In this document: piece after piece, positions 26,353-36,394 of the stretch
Layout: each line of letters opens with the position of its first letter
Numbering within the stretch: position 1 is the first letter of the stretch
From: an uncultured Eubacteriales bacterium
GTDB lineage: Bacteria; Bacillota; Clostridia; Lachnospirales; Lachnospiraceae
DNA length: 64,000 nt
Reading direction: 5' to 3'
NCBI GenBank assembly: GCA_900315305.1
Contig: OMYS01000005.1
Location: 1 to 64,000 of the forward strand
The notes under the pieces: generated by a model
What the model was told of the DNA's origin: nothing
The model's database searches: none
The model's input: only the letters and a program-made list of their open reading frames with translations
Program-made: the position numbers and the translations under genes

Positions 26353-27558
26353 TCAGCCTGCAGAAGATGCAGCAGACGCTGCTGTCTCTGTGGATGATGC
26401 CGCTGCCTCCGTGGACGATGCTGCGGATTCTGCCGCCGCCTCTGTGGATGAGGCCGCGGAGCTTGCCGTCTTCAGTGTCACGCCGTAATCGTCCGTGATC
26501 TTGACATCGCTCCATGCGCTCTCATTGACCTTGATCGTCGCATCCTTCTTCCATTTTTCAATCAGCGCATTGTACGCATCCTGCTTCTTTGATGTGACGA
26601 GCTCTGACTTCTTGCTGTCCGTCTGGTCCTGATCAAAATTCTTGTCGAGGCGGACGACATAGTAGGTCTTGCCGTCTGAGCTCGTGACGACATGGTCAAC
26701 CAGCGTTCCGTCCGAAAGACCCTTGACCGCGGAGACAATGGCGGAATCGACGGTTCCGTCCGTCGTATCATTCGTCGTGAAATGGCCGGTCGTCGCGGAG
26801 AGTGACGAATCAACGCCCGACGCGAGCGTATTCATGTCTGCATTTGCGACATCGCTCTGTCCCTTGACTGCGGCGAGCACAGCCTGCGCCTTGCTCAGAG
26901 CTGCTGCCGATGCGTCCTCAGAGCTTGTGCTCTCCGTGGAGGATGCCGCCGACTCCGAGGAAGAAGAGGAGGATGTCGTGTCCGCCGTGACGGCGACGTA
27001 GGTGACTGACGTCTGCTGTGCCTCATCGTCCGTGACAGTCGTGTCCGTATCGGCGACCATCGGATCCATCATCTCAGAGGAAATGGTCTGCAGCTCGAGC
27101 AGCGTGACGACGTCATCCTTTGAGGCGCCGACCATATTCTGGACGGATTCACTGTTGCCGTCAATATAGCTCTGGGCCGCATTTTCGATCTGCGTCTTCT
27201 GATCGTCCGTGAGGGCTACATTGTAGTCCGACGCGTGCTGCTTGCAGAGCATCATCTGCTCGAGGTCCTCAATGGCGCTTTCCTTCATGGACTCGCCGTA
27301 TGTCTCCCCCGTCGAGGAATTCGTCACGTAATCGAAGAGTCCCGTGGACCCGAAGTAGGAGCCGTACGCCTTGTACATGCTGGCCTGCTGGTATTTGACG
27401 TAGAAGCTTCCGACACCGACGTCAATGCTGTCGTCATTGACCGTGAGCAGCGTCTTCGTGCCGTCAACCTTCGTCCGGCTGCTTCCGCAGCCTGCGAGCA
27501 GACCGCAGCCGACAACCGCCGCGAGAACCGCCGCTGAGATTTTCTTACCCATATTCAT
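26353..27558 (-). CDS. PrsA/SurA-like peptidyl-prolyl isomerase lipoprotein
   Basis: 401 residues. Signal sequence with lipobox LLAGC (Cys at about 22), a SurA/PrsA N-terminal helical region (DYNVALTDDQKTQIENAAQSYI), a Ser-rich linker (about 195-220), a parvulin-like domain (LSATTGHFTTNDTTDGTVDSAIVSAVKGLSDGTL ... KTYYVVRLDKNFD), and an Ala/Ser/Glu-repeat tail. Such lipoproteins help fold exported proteins outside the membrane. The start at 27558 has GGAGG 9 bases upstream; a longer frame passes through a repeat and is rejected. Downstream of mfd, as in other Clostridia. Confidence 0.85.
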   Translation of the reverse strand: MNMGKKISAAVLAAVVGCGLLAGCGSSRTKVDGTKTLLTVNDDSIDVGVGSFYVKYQQASMYKAYGSYFGSTGLFDYVTNSSTGETYGESMKESAIEDLEQMMLCKQHASDYNVALTDDQKTQIENAAQSYIDGNSESVQNMVGASKDDVVTLLELQTISSEMMDPMVADTDTTVTDDEAQQTSVTYVAVTADTTSSSSSSESAASSTESTSSEDASAAALSKAQAVLAAVKGQSDVANADMNTLASGVDSSLSATTGHFTTNDTTDGTVDSAIVSAVKGLSDGTLVDHVVTSSDGKTYYVVRLDKNFDQDQTDSKKSELVTSKKQDAYNALIEKWKKDATIKVNESAWSDVKITDDYGVTLKTASSAASSTEAAAESAASSTEAAASSTETAASAASSAG

Positions 27559-27646
27559 AAAATCGATCCTCCACTCATCCCTCCGGCGCCGGCATGTCCG
27601 CTGCCGAAGGGGATTATTTCGTCTTTTGATGCAATTAAGGTAATGC

Positions 27647-27800
27647 TGCAGCACCTCCATACTCGGAACGCTTCGCGTTCCTCGTTGTGAGGCGGACAGA
27701 GCGGCTTCGCCGCTTGTCCGCCTCACGAAATGATCCAGAAATCTCACAATGAGCAAGCTCCTTGTTCGGTTTCTGGATCATTTCGCGAGGTGCTGAATAG
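27647..27800. repeat. Family A structured repeat, full-length copy
   Basis: About 154 bp from GCAGCACCTCC to GAGGTGCTGAATAG, beginning 14 bases past the mfd stop on the minus strand. The terminal bases changed on both sides (CACCTC / GAGGTG instead of CACCCC / GGGGTG), keeping the pairing. Confidence 0.8.
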
Positions 27801-27813
27801 ATACAGTATAAGC

Positions 27814-30800
27814 TCATTTCATGGTTTCGGCAAGCGCGGCGGTGAATGTTTTCAGCGCCTTCAGCATGGTTTCCTCGTCCTGCGGTCCATGATAAATGAA
27901 CCCCGTTCCGCTCCTTGCAGCCATGACCGTGAACTGTCCCGCATAGTGGCCGATGATGACCGGGACCTGCGACACATCAAAGCCCGGCTTCTCTCCCACC
28001 GTGAGCCTCACCTCGCGGCCCGTCTGCTTGATCTCGGTAATTCCCGCGCGGCGCGCCGTCGCCTTGAGATCAGCAATCTTAAGGAGCGAGGCAACTGCCC
28101 GCGGAAGGTCTCCGTAGCGGTCAAGCAGCTCGTCCTGAATGTCCTCGAGGTCCGCCTCGTCTGCGATGCCGGCGATGCGCTTGTAAAAATCAAGCTTCTG
28201 GAACTCGTCCGGGATGTAGCGATCCGGGATGTAGGCGCTGATATTGAGATCGACAACGGTCTCCGTCTCGGTCTCCGGCTCCTCGCCCTTCGCCTCCGCG
28301 ACGGCCTCACTCAGCATCTTGCAGTAGAGATCATAGCCGACCGACTCGATGTGGCCCGACTGCTCCGCACCGAGCAGAGAACCCGCACCGCGGATCTCGA
28401 GGTCTCGCATCGCGATCTTGAAGCCGCTGCCGAGCTCCGTGAACTCACGGATGGCCGAGAGCCGCTTCTCCGCGACCTCCTTCAGCATCTTGTCTCTTCG
28501 GTACATGAGGAATGCGTACGCCGTCCGGTTCGTCCGTCCGACGCGCCCGCGCAGCTGATAGAGCTGTGAGAGACCGAGCTTGTCCGCGTCGTGAATGATC
28601 ATGGTGTTTACATTTCCTATATCAAGGCCCGTCTCGATGATCGTCGTCGTGACGAGCACATCGATGTCGCCGTTGATGAAGTCGACCATGACCGACTCGA
28701 GCCGCTCGCGGGTCATCTGGCCGTCCGCGTAGGCGACGCTCGCCTCCGGCACGAGGTCCTGGATACGCTTTGCCATGTCCGCGATATCCTTCACGCGGTT
28801 ATAGACATAGTAGACCTGACCGCCGCGCGCCATCTCGCGCGAAATGGCCTCGCGGACCATTTCCGGATTGAATTCCATGACATAGGTCTGAATCGGGACG
28901 CGGTCCTGCGGCGGCTCCTCCAGAATACTCATGTCGCGGATGCCGATGAGACTCATGTGAAGTGTCCGCGGGATCGGAGTTGCCGTCAGCGTCAGCACAT
29001 CGACATTGTTGCGAATCTGCTTGATCCGCTCCTTGTGCTTCACGCCGAAGCGCTGCTCCTCGTCGACGACAAGAAGCCCGAGGTCCTTGAATTTGACGTC
29101 CTTCGAGAGCAGGCGGTGCGTGCCGATCACGATGTCGACCTGTCCGTTCTTCAGGTCCTTCAGCGACCGGTCGATCTGCTGCTTTGTCCGGAACCGGCAG
29201 ACGAGGTCCACCCGGACCGGAAACTCCTTCATCCGCTGCGTAAATGTATTAAAATGCTGCTGCGCGAGGATCGTCGTCGGCGCGAGCACCGCGACCTGCT
29301 TGCCGTCCTGCACGGCCTTGAATGCCGCGCGCAGCGCGATCTCCGTCTTGCCGTAGCCGACATCTCCGCAGATCAGGCGGTCCATGATCTTCGTGCTCTC
29401 CATGTCCCGCTTCGTGTCTTCAATCGCCTTCAGCTGGTCCTCCGTCTCCTCGTACGGGAACATTTCCTCGAATTCCCGCTGCCACTCGGTGTCCGGGCTG
29501 TAGACGAAGCCGTTCTTCTGTCCGCGCGCCGCGTAGAGCGCGACAAGCTCCTTCGCGATTCCCTGCACGGACGCCTTCACGCGGCTTCGCGTCTTCTCCC
29601 ACTCCTGTCCGCCGAGCTTGTTCAGCTTCGGCTTCGCGGCCTCGGAGCCCGCGTATTTCTGCAGCTTGTCGAGCTGCGTCGCAAGGATGTAGAGATTGCT
29701 CCCGCTGTACTCGATCTTGATGTAGTCGCGGAGCGCGCCGTCCACTTCTACCTTCTCGATGCCCCGGTAAATGCCGAGTCCGTGGTCCTCGTGTACGACA
29801 TAGTCGCCGACAGACAGATCGGAGAAGCTCGAAATTTTCTTTCCGCTGTACTCCTGGCGCTTTCTGCGCTTCTTCCTGTGCTTTCCGCCGAAAATATCCG
29901 AGTCCGAGATCACCGCGAAGCGGATCTGCGGGTACTCAAAGCCGCGCGACGCGTGCCCGTACATGACGGCGATCTGCCCGGGCTTCAGCGGCTCCGGGTC
30001 CGATTCCATCGAGAGAAATACCGCCGGCAGGTCCATGTCAGAAAGTCCCTGCGCAAGGCGCCTTGCCCGTGAGGGCGACGACGACAGCACAATGACGCGG
30101 TAATTCTTCTTCATGTACCGGCGCAGGTCATCCGCGAGGAGCTCGACGCTGTTGTTGTACGTCGCGACCGCCTGCACGGAGAGGGCATACTCACCTGCGA
30201 TCTCCCAGCCCTCGCGGCGCATATCGAGCGTTGACATCGCGACGCAGTGCATGCCCGAAAGCCGCGCGCGGAGCTCATTGTCCGTGAGCATCTGTGGTAC
30301 CGATTTCATATCGAAGCCGCCCTGCTCCGCCCGGTTCTTCACACTCTCCGCAAGCTCCGTCACGGCCGCGTGCGCCGCGTCCGATATACGGTTCGGATCA
30401 TCGAGAAAGACCTCTGTGTCCTTCACGCCAAACCAGGAAATGAACGGTGCCGCGGCGCCCGTGTGGTCATTTGCCGGATAAACCGTTATCTGTTCAATGT
30501 TCTCGATCGACCGCTGCGTCTCCGGATCAAAGATCCGCATGCCGTCGAGCTCGTCCCCGAAGTACTCGATCCGGACCGGATGGGTCTCCGTCAGCGGCCA
30601 GATGTCCAGAATATCCCCGCGAAATGAGAACTGCCCCGGCATTTCCGCCGCCGCGCAGCGCTCATAGCCGAGCATGACGAGCTCCTTCTTCACTTTCTCG
30701 AAGTCATGCGTATCTCCCACCGCAAATGAAATCAGCTGCGCGCCGAGGGCCGACCTCGTCGTGACAAAGTCCATCAGAGCCGTCACCGGCATGACAACCG

Positions 30801-31149
30801 TCACGCTCTCCCGCTCCGTCAGCGCCCGGAACACCTCCATGCGCTGCCGGTCAAGCTCATTCGAGGCAATGTCCGCCTGATAGAAGAGCAGGTCCTTGGC
30901 CGGATACAGGAGCGCGTCCGGATCATAGAAGCGGACATTCTCATAGATGGTCCTCGCCGTGAGATCGTTCTCAGATACGACGAGCGACACGGGCACACCT
31001 GCGCTGAGGCCTGCGATCATCTCCGCCTTCTGTGCCTCCACACAGCCGGAGACCGCGATAATACCCGTCACGCGTCTCATTTTTTCACGGACCGCCTCAT
31101 AATCCGCGAGCTCCTTCAGAGGCTCCGTAAATATCAGATTCTTCTTCAT
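27814..31149 (-). CDS. mfd: Transcription-repair coupling factor
   Basis: 1111 residues. Removes stalled RNA polymerase and recruits UvrAB to lesions. The N-terminus is UvrB-like, then an RNA polymerase-interacting domain ([23 protein letters not shown] near 480), and a RecG-like translocase with P-loop [16 protein letters not shown], motif II DEEQRFG, motif VI region [19 protein letters not shown]; the C-terminal TRCF domain follows. Start at 31149 (AGGAG only 3 bases away) matches usual Mfd N-termini; an upstream ATG at 31188 lacks an RBS. It lies 100 bases after pth. Confidence 0.97.
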   Translation of the reverse strand: MKKNLIFTEPLKELADYEAVREKMRRVTGIIAVSGCVEAQKAEMIAGLSAGVPVSLVVSENDLTARTIYENVRFYDPDALLYPAKDLLFYQADIASNELDRQRMEVFRALTERESVTVVMPVTALMDFVTTRSALGAQLISFAVGDTHDFEKVKKELVMLGYERCAAAEMPGQFSFRGDILDIWPLTETHPVRIEYFGDELDGMRIFDPETQRSIENIEQITVYPANDHTGAAAPFISWFGVKDTEVFLDDPNRISDAAHAAVTELAESVKNRAEQGGFDMKSVPQMLTDNELRARLSGMHCVAMSTLDMRREGWEIAGEYALSVQAVATYNNSVELLADDLRRYMKKNYRVIVLSSSPSRARRLAQGLSDMDLPAVFLSMESDPEPLKPGQIAVMYGHASRGFEYPQIRFAVISDSDIFGGKHRKKRRKRQEYSGKKISSFSDLSVGDYVVHEDHGLGIYRGIEKVEVDGALRDYIKIEYSGSNLYILATQLDKLQKYAGSEAAKPKLNKLGGQEWEKTRSRVKASVQGIAKELVALYAARGQKNGFVYSPDTEWQREFEEMFPYEETEDQLKAIEDTKRDMESTKIMDRLICGDVGYGKTEIALRAAFKAVQDGKQVAVLAPTTILAQQHFNTFTQRMKEFPVRVDLVCRFRTKQQIDRSLKDLKNGQVDIVIGTHRLLSKDVKFKDLGLLVVDEEQRFGVKHKERIKQIRNNVDVLTLTATPIPRTLHMSLIGIRDMSILEEPPQDRVPIQTYVMEFNPEMVREAISREMARGGQVYYVYNRVKDIADMAKRIQDLVPEASVAYADGQMTRERLESVMVDFINGDIDVLVTTTIIETGLDIGNVNTMIIHDADKLGLSQLYQLRGRVGRTNRTAYAFLMYRRDKMLKEVAEKRLSAIREFTELGSGFKIAMRDLEIRGAGSLLGAEQSGHIESVGYDLYCKMLSEAVAEAKGEEPETETETVVDLNISAYIPDRYIPDEFQKLDFYKRIAGIADEADLEDIQDELLDRYGDLPRAVASLLKIADLKATARRAGITEIKQTGREVRLTVGEKPGFDVSQVPVIIGHYAGQFTVMAARSGTGFIYHGPQDEETMLKALKTFTAALAETMK

Positions 31150-31250
31150 ACGCTCCTGTCTGCCCCGAATCGACTCCGTCGGGGTCATAAGCTGTTATAT
31201 CGATTCATATCAGCTCATACCATCTTCTCTTTCGCAGCAGGCGCAGCTGA

Positions 31251-31814
31251 TCAGCCGTTATAGCGGTTCATCGCCGCGTCTGCTCCGTCCGTCACGATGC
31301 AGGCGACTGCCTTCATCGCCCGCTCCTGCGCCTCATCGATCAGCGCCCGGTCCTCCTTCGACGGATGGGCAAGCACCCAATCCGCGAGGTCCCAGCCCTG
31401 CGGCTTTGCGCCCGTTCCGACTCTCACGCGGACAAAGCAGTCTGTCCCCAGCTGTTGAATAATATTCTTCAGCCCGTTCTGTCCGCCCGCGCTCCCCTTC
31501 TTCCGGATGCGGAGGTGCCCCGGCTCCAGATCGATGTCATCGCTGATCACGATGAGCTGTGTCTCCGGGTCAATTTTATAAAAGTCCACGGCCTCCCGAA
31601 TGGCATTTCCACTCAGGTTCATATAGGTCAGCGGCTTCATGACCAGGACCTTCTCGCTGCCGATCATGCCCGTCCCACAGAGGGAGTGAAATTTCTGTCC
31701 AGACTGAGGGATCCGATACTCGTCGATCAGCCTGTCTGCCACGTCAAAGCCCATGTTGTGCCTTGTTCCGTCGTACTGTCTTCCCGGATTGCCGAGTCCT
31801 GCGATGATATACAT
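31251..31814 (-). CDS. pth: Peptidyl-tRNA hydrolase
   Basis: 187 residues. Cleaves peptidyl-tRNA released from stalled ribosomes. Signature GLGNPGRQYDGTRHNMGF near residues 6-23 carrying the catalytic His, then KPLTYMNLSG (key Asn), SDDIDLEPG (key Asp) and GSAGGQNGLKNI. AAGGAG 7 bases before 31814; a frame extending to 31835 adds seven residues without support. First gene of a pth-mfd-prsA group with a promoter at 31879-31907. Confidence 0.97.
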   Translation of the reverse strand: MYIIAGLGNPGRQYDGTRHNMGFDVADRLIDEYRIPQSGQKFHSLCGTGMIGSEKVLVMKPLTYMNLSGNAIREAVDFYKIDPETQLIVISDDIDLEPGHLRIRKKGSAGGQNGLKNIIQQLGTDCFVRVRVGTGAKPQGWDLADWVLAHPSKEDRALIDEAQERAMKAVACIVTDGADAAMNRYNG

Positions 31815-31831
31815 ATGTTCTCCTTTACACG

Positions 31832-31907
31832 CCAAAATAAGACCGCGCCTTCACATCCCGCGGTCTTTCATCCGGCTAAGTATACCAGACGAATGGATAT
31901 TTCTCAA
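31832..31907 (-). promoter_or_regulatory. Promoter of pth with a hairpin at the mRNA 5' end
   Basis: TTGAGA (31902-31907), 17-base spacer, TATACT (31879-31884) on the minus strand. About 5 bases beyond the expected start of transcription comes a 9-bp stem, AAGACCGCG with CGCGGTCTT (31839-31847 / 31859-31867), then TTATTTT and the pth RBS. The hairpin may stabilise the mRNA or attenuate it. Confidence 0.7.
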
Positions 31908-31938
31908 TGCAGATGGGATGGGTGATTCCCTCATACCG

Positions 31939-32153
31939 GCCGCACAGTTACAGTTCACACCATATGTACAGTTGGATGCCATAGCGAATATCAATACGTT
32001 GTCGGGCACGTTCCGTCCCCCTCAGCTTCCCTTCGCCGCTGACACAGCGGCTCAGGGTGATCTTCGGACTCCTCCACTTAATGCCCTCCAACGTATCTGA
32101 TATCGCTTATGGCTTCCAAAGTTCCGATTCGGTGTGAACAGTAACGCCGCACA
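31939..32153. mobile_element. MITE: 199-bp element with 15-bp inverted ends and 8-bp target duplication (family C, complete copy)
   Basis: GTTACAGTTCACACC at 31947-31961 and GGTGTGAACAGTAAC at 32131-32145 are inverted copies with one mismatch. Inverted similarity continues inward (GCGAATATCAATACGTTG on the left; GCGATATCAGATACGTTG read inward from the right). The direct repeat GCCGCACA flanks both sides exactly (31939-31946, 32146-32153), as left by transposon insertion. No coding capacity. An 8-bp duplication is made by several IS families; the parent is not in this window. Confidence 0.85.
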
Positions 32154-32236
32154 AAAAAAGGCAACACATCAGCCACAGGCAGATGGCTCATGAATAATCA
32201 TGGATCTGTCCTGCTCTGATGTATCGCCTTTTTCCC
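32153..32236 (-). terminator. Long terminator of the NTF2-LytTR gene, possibly bidirectional
   Basis: AAAAGGC and GCCTTTT with inner ACATCAG/CTGATGT form a long stem immediately after the stop at 32239; seven As on one side and five Ts on the other give U-runs in both directions. Confidence 0.75.
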
Positions 32237-32238
32237 TT

Positions 32239-33066
32239 TTAGTCCTCCGGATGATCAGATGCAAACTGTCTCTGCATCATCTCAGCCAGCTGCTGACGCT
32301 TGCTGTTTGATACCTGCAGCTGTGTTCCCTCGACCATAGTAAGAATCGTTCCGTCCAGCCGCTGTGCATAAAAAAGATTGACCGCGCAGCTTCTGCTGAT
32401 CATAAAGAAGTCATCGGAAAGTCTCGACATGACCTTTGTCAGACTCTCCCGGATTCGTATGTCGCTTCCCTTGTCCGCGCGGTGGATCACCGTGTAGTTC
32501 CGATCGGCTTCAACATAGTAGATATCCGCGAAATCCAGAAGATAGGTCGTATTCTTCGTATCCTTGAAGGACACGCGCGGGACCATCTCTCTGTCCGGGA
32601 AATACTTCTGCATATACTGCATGGCCTCTTTTTCGGCCTTCTGTGCAAAGTCATCACCGGAATCCTGAATATAGAGAATGCTCGACATATGAATATGAAT
32701 GATTTTCAGTTCAGAAGCCGATCCTTCCCAGATGAAGGTGACCCGATGCCGGTCAACCAGTCCTCTTTCTTCCTCTCCCGAATCAGTCTTCAGAACATAC
32801 CTTCCTGCCACTGCACATGCATTCTCATCGCTCCAGACGATCTCGAACTGCTCATCCTCCATCTTAAGCTTCGGCATCTGAACTCTCTTGCGTCCGAGAT
32901 AGTCCAGAAATTCCTCAACGCCGTGTGTGTACTCCTGATCTCTCGTTCCGATCCACTGTATGTCTGGATGCGCATATGTCTGAAGAGCTGTGATGTCCCC
33001 GCTCCAATATGTTCTCAGAATTTCCCCGGTCAGGCGAAGCGTTTCTTCCTGCAGTGCTTTCTGCAT
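32239..33066 (-). CDS. NTF2/SnoaL-like domain fused to a LytTR DNA-binding domain
   Basis: 275 residues. Residues 10-135 look like an NTF2/SnoaL-like cone fold (LTGEILRTYWSGDITALQTYAHPDIQWIG, EFLDYLGRKRVQMPKL, GLVDRHRVTFIWE). The C-terminal 100 residues are a LytTR domain (DIYYVEADRNYTVIHRADKGSDIRIRESLTKVMSRLSDDFFMISRSCAVNLFYAQ). There is no receiver domain, so a ligand may be sensed by the N-terminal fold. The start at 33066 has GGAGG 7 bases upstream; the frame to 33207 is not supported. It is transcribed divergently from glgC. Confidence 0.8.
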   Translation of the reverse strand: MQKALQEETLRLTGEILRTYWSGDITALQTYAHPDIQWIGTRDQEYTHGVEEFLDYLGRKRVQMPKLKMEDEQFEIVWSDENACAVAGRYVLKTDSGEEERGLVDRHRVTFIWEGSASELKIIHIHMSSILYIQDSGDDFAQKAEKEAMQYMQKYFPDREMVPRVSFKDTKNTTYLLDFADIYYVEADRNYTVIHRADKGSDIRIRESLTKVMSRLSDDFFMISRSCAVNLFYAQRLDGTILTMVEGTQLQVSNSKRQQLAEMMQRQFASDHPED

Positions 33067-33304
33067 TCCCTTACCTCCGTCGTTATAGGTTATGCTGATA
33101 TCCTTCAGCCAGCCTGCCGCACTGCCTCCGCCAGTAAATGTGCGCACAAACCTCATGCAGGTTAATCTGCACGTATGATAAACATACTGGATTTCCTCGG
33201 TGAACACAATGGAATTTTGGAACGTCAGGTATAAAACCGCCCAATTTGAGGACGAACCCTGAATTTTTGTCAGCGTTGATTTTTTGTAAATTCTCCCGAA
33301 TTCG

Positions 33305-33345
33305 CACGAATCTCATACAATGTTTCAGCGATTCGTGGTAGAATA
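33305..33345 (+). promoter_or_regulatory. Inverted repeat next to a -10, ahead of glgC
   Basis: CACGAATC (33305-33312) and GATTCGTG (33330-33337) are perfect inverted repeats with a 17-base gap; TAGAAT at 33340-33345 could be a -10 for glgCD, 154 bases upstream of the start. A TACAAT at 33316-33321 inside the gap is an alternative. The palindrome could bind a repressor. Inference from layout only. Confidence 0.4.
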
Positions 33346-33498
33346 AAATTAACGAAAACCCATCAGCAATCATTCGCTAGCTTATTGAAATTCCCGCAGG
33401 ATGGCTTTACTGGGAATATCTTCATTTACTATTATGACAAAACATTCAGGAATCGGTGATGGTTTTTTTCGTGAAAAATAGGAAAGTGAGGTTTTATC

Positions 33499-34638
33499 AT
33501 GAGTCAAAACAACATGTTGGCAATGATTCTGGCCGGCGGACGTGGCAGCCGTCTGAAGGACCTGACAAATAAGGTCGCAAAGCCGGCAGTGTCATTCGGC
33601 GGCAAGTACCGGATTATCGACTTCCCGCTCAGTAACTGTGCGAACAGCCACATTGACATCGTAGGTGTTCTGACACAGTACGAGTCCGTTCTTCTGAACA
33701 GCTACGTCGCAGGCGGCGGCCGCTGGGGTCTCGATACCAGAGACAGCGGTGTCTTTGTCCTGCCGCCGCGCGAGAAGGCAGACACCGGACTTGATGTCTA
33801 CCGCGGAACGGCTGACGCCATTTCACAGAACATCGATTTCGTCGATTCCTACAATCCGGAATACATCCTCGTTCTTTCCGGCGATCATATCTACAAAATG
33901 AACTACGAGGAGATGCTCCAGTATCACAAGGACCAGAACGCAGACCTTACCGTCGCCGTCCGTCCGGTTCCGTGGAAGGAGGCTCCGCGCTTCGGCATCA
34001 TGAACACAGATGACGAGGGCAGAATCACTGAATTCCAGGAGAAACCGAAGGAGCCGAAGAGCAACCTGGCATCCATGGGCATCTACATTTTCACATGGAA
34101 GACGCTCCGCAAGGCTCTGGTCGCCGACATGAAGAATCCTGATTCCTCCCATGACTTCGGCAATGATGTCATTCCGGCCTTCCTCAATGAAGGCAAAAAG
34201 CTGGTTGCGTACAGATTTGAGGGTTACTGGAAGGATGTCGGAACCATCGATTCCCTCTGGGAGGCGAACATGGACCTCCTCGACAGCAAGAACGAGCTGA
34301 ACCTCAACGATCCGGGCTGGAAGATCTACACAGAGGATGCTTCTGCACTTCCGCAGTACATCGGTCCGGACGCCAGCGTCGATGTGGCTTATATCACGCA
34401 GGGCGCTCATGTTGAGGGCTCCGTCAAGAAGTCCGTTCTTTTCACCGGTTCTTACATCGGTAAGGGAGCAAAGGTCATCGACTCTGTCCTGATGCCCGGC
34501 GCAAGAGTTGAGGACGGCGCCGTCGTCACACGCGCGCTGGTCGCCAATAATGTCAAGATCGGCAAGAACTGCGTAGTCGGATCCGCAGACAGCGAGAATA
34601 TCACACTTGTCGCCAAGAATGTGAAGGGGGACGACTGA
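33499..34638 (+). CDS. glgC: Glucose-1-phosphate adenylyltransferase
   Basis: 379 residues. Makes ADP-glucose from ATP and glucose-1-phosphate for glycogen synthesis. N-terminal nucleotide-binding [37 protein letters not shown] (about 12-48), [19 protein letters not shown] (catalytic Asp), [28 protein letters not shown] and [11 protein letters not shown], then a left-handed beta-helix. GTGAGG is 7 bases upstream. One base separates its stop from glgD, so the pair is co-translated. Confidence 0.97.
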   Translation: MSQNNMLAMILAGGRGSRLKDLTNKVAKPAVSFGGKYRIIDFPLSNCANSHIDIVGVLTQYESVLLNSYVAGGGRWGLDTRDSGVFVLPPREKADTGLDVYRGTADAISQNIDFVDSYNPEYILVLSGDHIYKMNYEEMLQYHKDQNADLTVAVRPVPWKEAPRFGIMNTDDEGRITEFQEKPKEPKSNLASMGIYIFTWKTLRKALVADMKNPDSSHDFGNDVIPAFLNEGKKLVAYRFEGYWKDVGTIDSLWEANMDLLDSKNELNLNDPGWKIYTEDASALPQYIGPDASVDVAYITQGAHVEGSVKKSVLFTGSYIGKGAKVIDSVLMPGARVEDGAVVTRALVANNVKIGKNCVVGSADSENITLVAKNVKGDD

Positions 34639-34639
34639 C

Positions 34640-35755
34640 ATGGCAAATGCATTTGGTATCGTAGCACCATCCAAGAGAAATATTCATGTGGAAGGAATGC
34701 AGGACTACCGCCCGCTCGCGGCGTTCTCATTTCTCGGAAGATACAGGATCATCGACTTCCCGATCTCCTGCATGAGCAACAGCGGCATCGACCACATCCA
34801 GGTCTATGTCACCAGCAACCCGCGCTCTCTGGCAGAGCATCTGGGGTCCGGCCGTCACTACAACATCAACTCCAAGCACGGCAAGCTTCAGCTTCTCTTC
34901 TCGACGGCAAGCTCGGAGAACGACATTTATAACACGGATGTCCGCTCCTACATGGACAACATCGAGATCATCCAGAGAATGAACCAGGAATATGTTGTGA
35001 TCGCACCGAGCTACATGGTCTTCGCGCAGGACTATGACGCACTTCTGAACGACCACATCGAATCCGGCGCCGACATTTCTCTGCTCTATCAGAGAGTGGA
35101 CAACGCGAAGGAGCACTATCTCGACTGCGACGTTCTGACGTTGAACAAGCAGAAGGGTGTTCTTTCCATCGAGCCGAACCTGGGCACAGCCAACAACAAG
35201 ACGATCTTCATGGACACTTATGTCATGAAAAAGGACCTGTTCATCACGCTCGTCAAGGAGGCCTCCAAGATCTCCTCGATGTACACGCTGTCTCAGATCA
35301 TCAGTGAGAAATTCAATGAGCTCGATGTCAGAGGCATCCAGCACAAGGGCTTCTGCGCTGCCATCACAGATCTGAAGAGCTACTTCGACGCAAACCTTGA
35401 GCTGATCAAGCCGGAGCAGGCAGACCAGCTGTTCAACGGCGATGCGCCGATCTACACGAGAACAACGGATTCCTGCCCGACAAAGTACTGCGACGGCGCA
35501 GTCGTCCGGAACTCTCTGATCTCCAACGGCTGCACGATCAAGGGCACCGTCGAGAATTCCGTCATCGGCCGTGGCGTCAACATCAATGAGGGCGCGGTCG
35601 TCCGGAACTGTGTCATCCTTGCTTACTCGGACATCGGCAAGAATGTCGAGCTTGAGAATCAGGTCATTGATAAGTGGGCGAAGATCGGACACGAGGCGAA
35701 GCTGATCGCGGACGCGGACAAGCCCGGATACATCAAGAGAAACGACGTGCTGTAA
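34640..35755 (+). CDS. glgD: GlgD, regulatory partner of glucose-1-phosphate adenylyltransferase
   Basis: 371 residues, paralogous to GlgC. It starts with NAFGIVAPSKRNIHVEGMQDYRPLAAFSFLGRYRIIDFPISCMSNSGI, where the G-rich nucleotide motif of GlgC has been replaced, as is usual in Firmicute GlgD, thought to be non-catalytic and to activate GlgC. The C-terminal hexapeptide repeats (NSLISNGCTIKGTVENSVIGRGVNI) form the beta-helix. Start ATG at 34640 with AAGGGGG upstream inside glgC. Confidence 0.95.
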   Translation: MANAFGIVAPSKRNIHVEGMQDYRPLAAFSFLGRYRIIDFPISCMSNSGIDHIQVYVTSNPRSLAEHLGSGRHYNINSKHGKLQLLFSTASSENDIYNTDVRSYMDNIEIIQRMNQEYVVIAPSYMVFAQDYDALLNDHIESGADISLLYQRVDNAKEHYLDCDVLTLNKQKGVLSIEPNLGTANNKTIFMDTYVMKKDLFITLVKEASKISSMYTLSQIISEKFNELDVRGIQHKGFCAAITDLKSYFDANLELIKPEQADQLFNGDAPIYTRTTDSCPTKYCDGAVVRNSLISNGCTIKGTVENSVIGRGVNINEGAVVRNCVILAYSDIGKNVELENQVIDKWAKIGHEAKLIADADKPGYIKRNDVL

Positions 35756-35791
35756 AGCGCGGATTGCCTTATACCTTATCCTTCATCATAT

Positions 35792-35836
35792 GCGGGGAGT
35801 GTCACCGAAAGGCGGCGCTCCCCGCGTGTTTTCTTT
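35792..35836 (+). terminator. Terminator of the glgCD operon
   Basis: GCGGGGAGTG pairs with CGCTCCCCGC and is followed by GTGTTTTCTTT, about 40 bases past the glgD stop. Confidence 0.85.
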
Positions 35837-36281
35837 CAGCGAAAAAAGGAACGATTCGGCGCTCCAGATTCTGCGGCGTGCCGGATAACAAGAAAAGGAG
35901 CGTCCGGCTGGCAGTCCGGGCGCTCATTCGCCATTAATGGGGGATGGCTTGTATTATTCCATTCTATGAAGAATGTTAATACCGATGTGATTGACAAAGG
36001 GCGATCCGTTTTTCATAAAATGTTTGCTTTTGTCTGGAATCGTTTCCTTTGATGGTTCTATATTATCATAAACTGTCAGCATTGCAACTGGCAATATCTC
36101 ACAAATTAGAGATTTAAAAATTGTCTATTTTTAACATCAGGTTTACACATTCCGGGCTGTATGCTGACAGGTCGGCCCGTTATTTCTTAAATACAGGCCG
36201 TTTTTTTCTGTTTCTCATCCATTTCCGGGTTTTCCCTTGGAAAATCAGGTTGGAAATGCATTGCCCGATTCCAGTATGGCC
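35837..36281. other. Intergenic region without a gene
   Basis: 445 bases between glgD and a repeat fragment. It holds a GC-rich hairpin at 35898-35927 (GAGCG-CCGG with CCGG-CGCTC), a TTGACA at 35979-35985 with no clear -10, and a weak CGGCC/GGCCG hairpin followed by seven Ts near 36172-36207. No convincing coding region. Confidence 0.4.
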
Positions 36282-36332
36282 GTCCACAACGAGGAACGCG
36301 GAGCGTTCCGAGTCTGGGGTGCTGAATAGTTT
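36282..36332. repeat. Family A half element
   Basis: Only the end with hairpin 1 is left (GAGGAACGCGGAGCGTTCC), then GAGTCTGGGGTGCTGAATAG. It is on the opposite orientation from the 10271 copy and lies past the LacI-type gene. Confidence 0.65.
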
Positions 36333-36394
36333 CAGCAGTGCTTGGAATATTACAAGTGGTGTCCCGTCTTTGTCACTCACCGGATTCATTCCGC

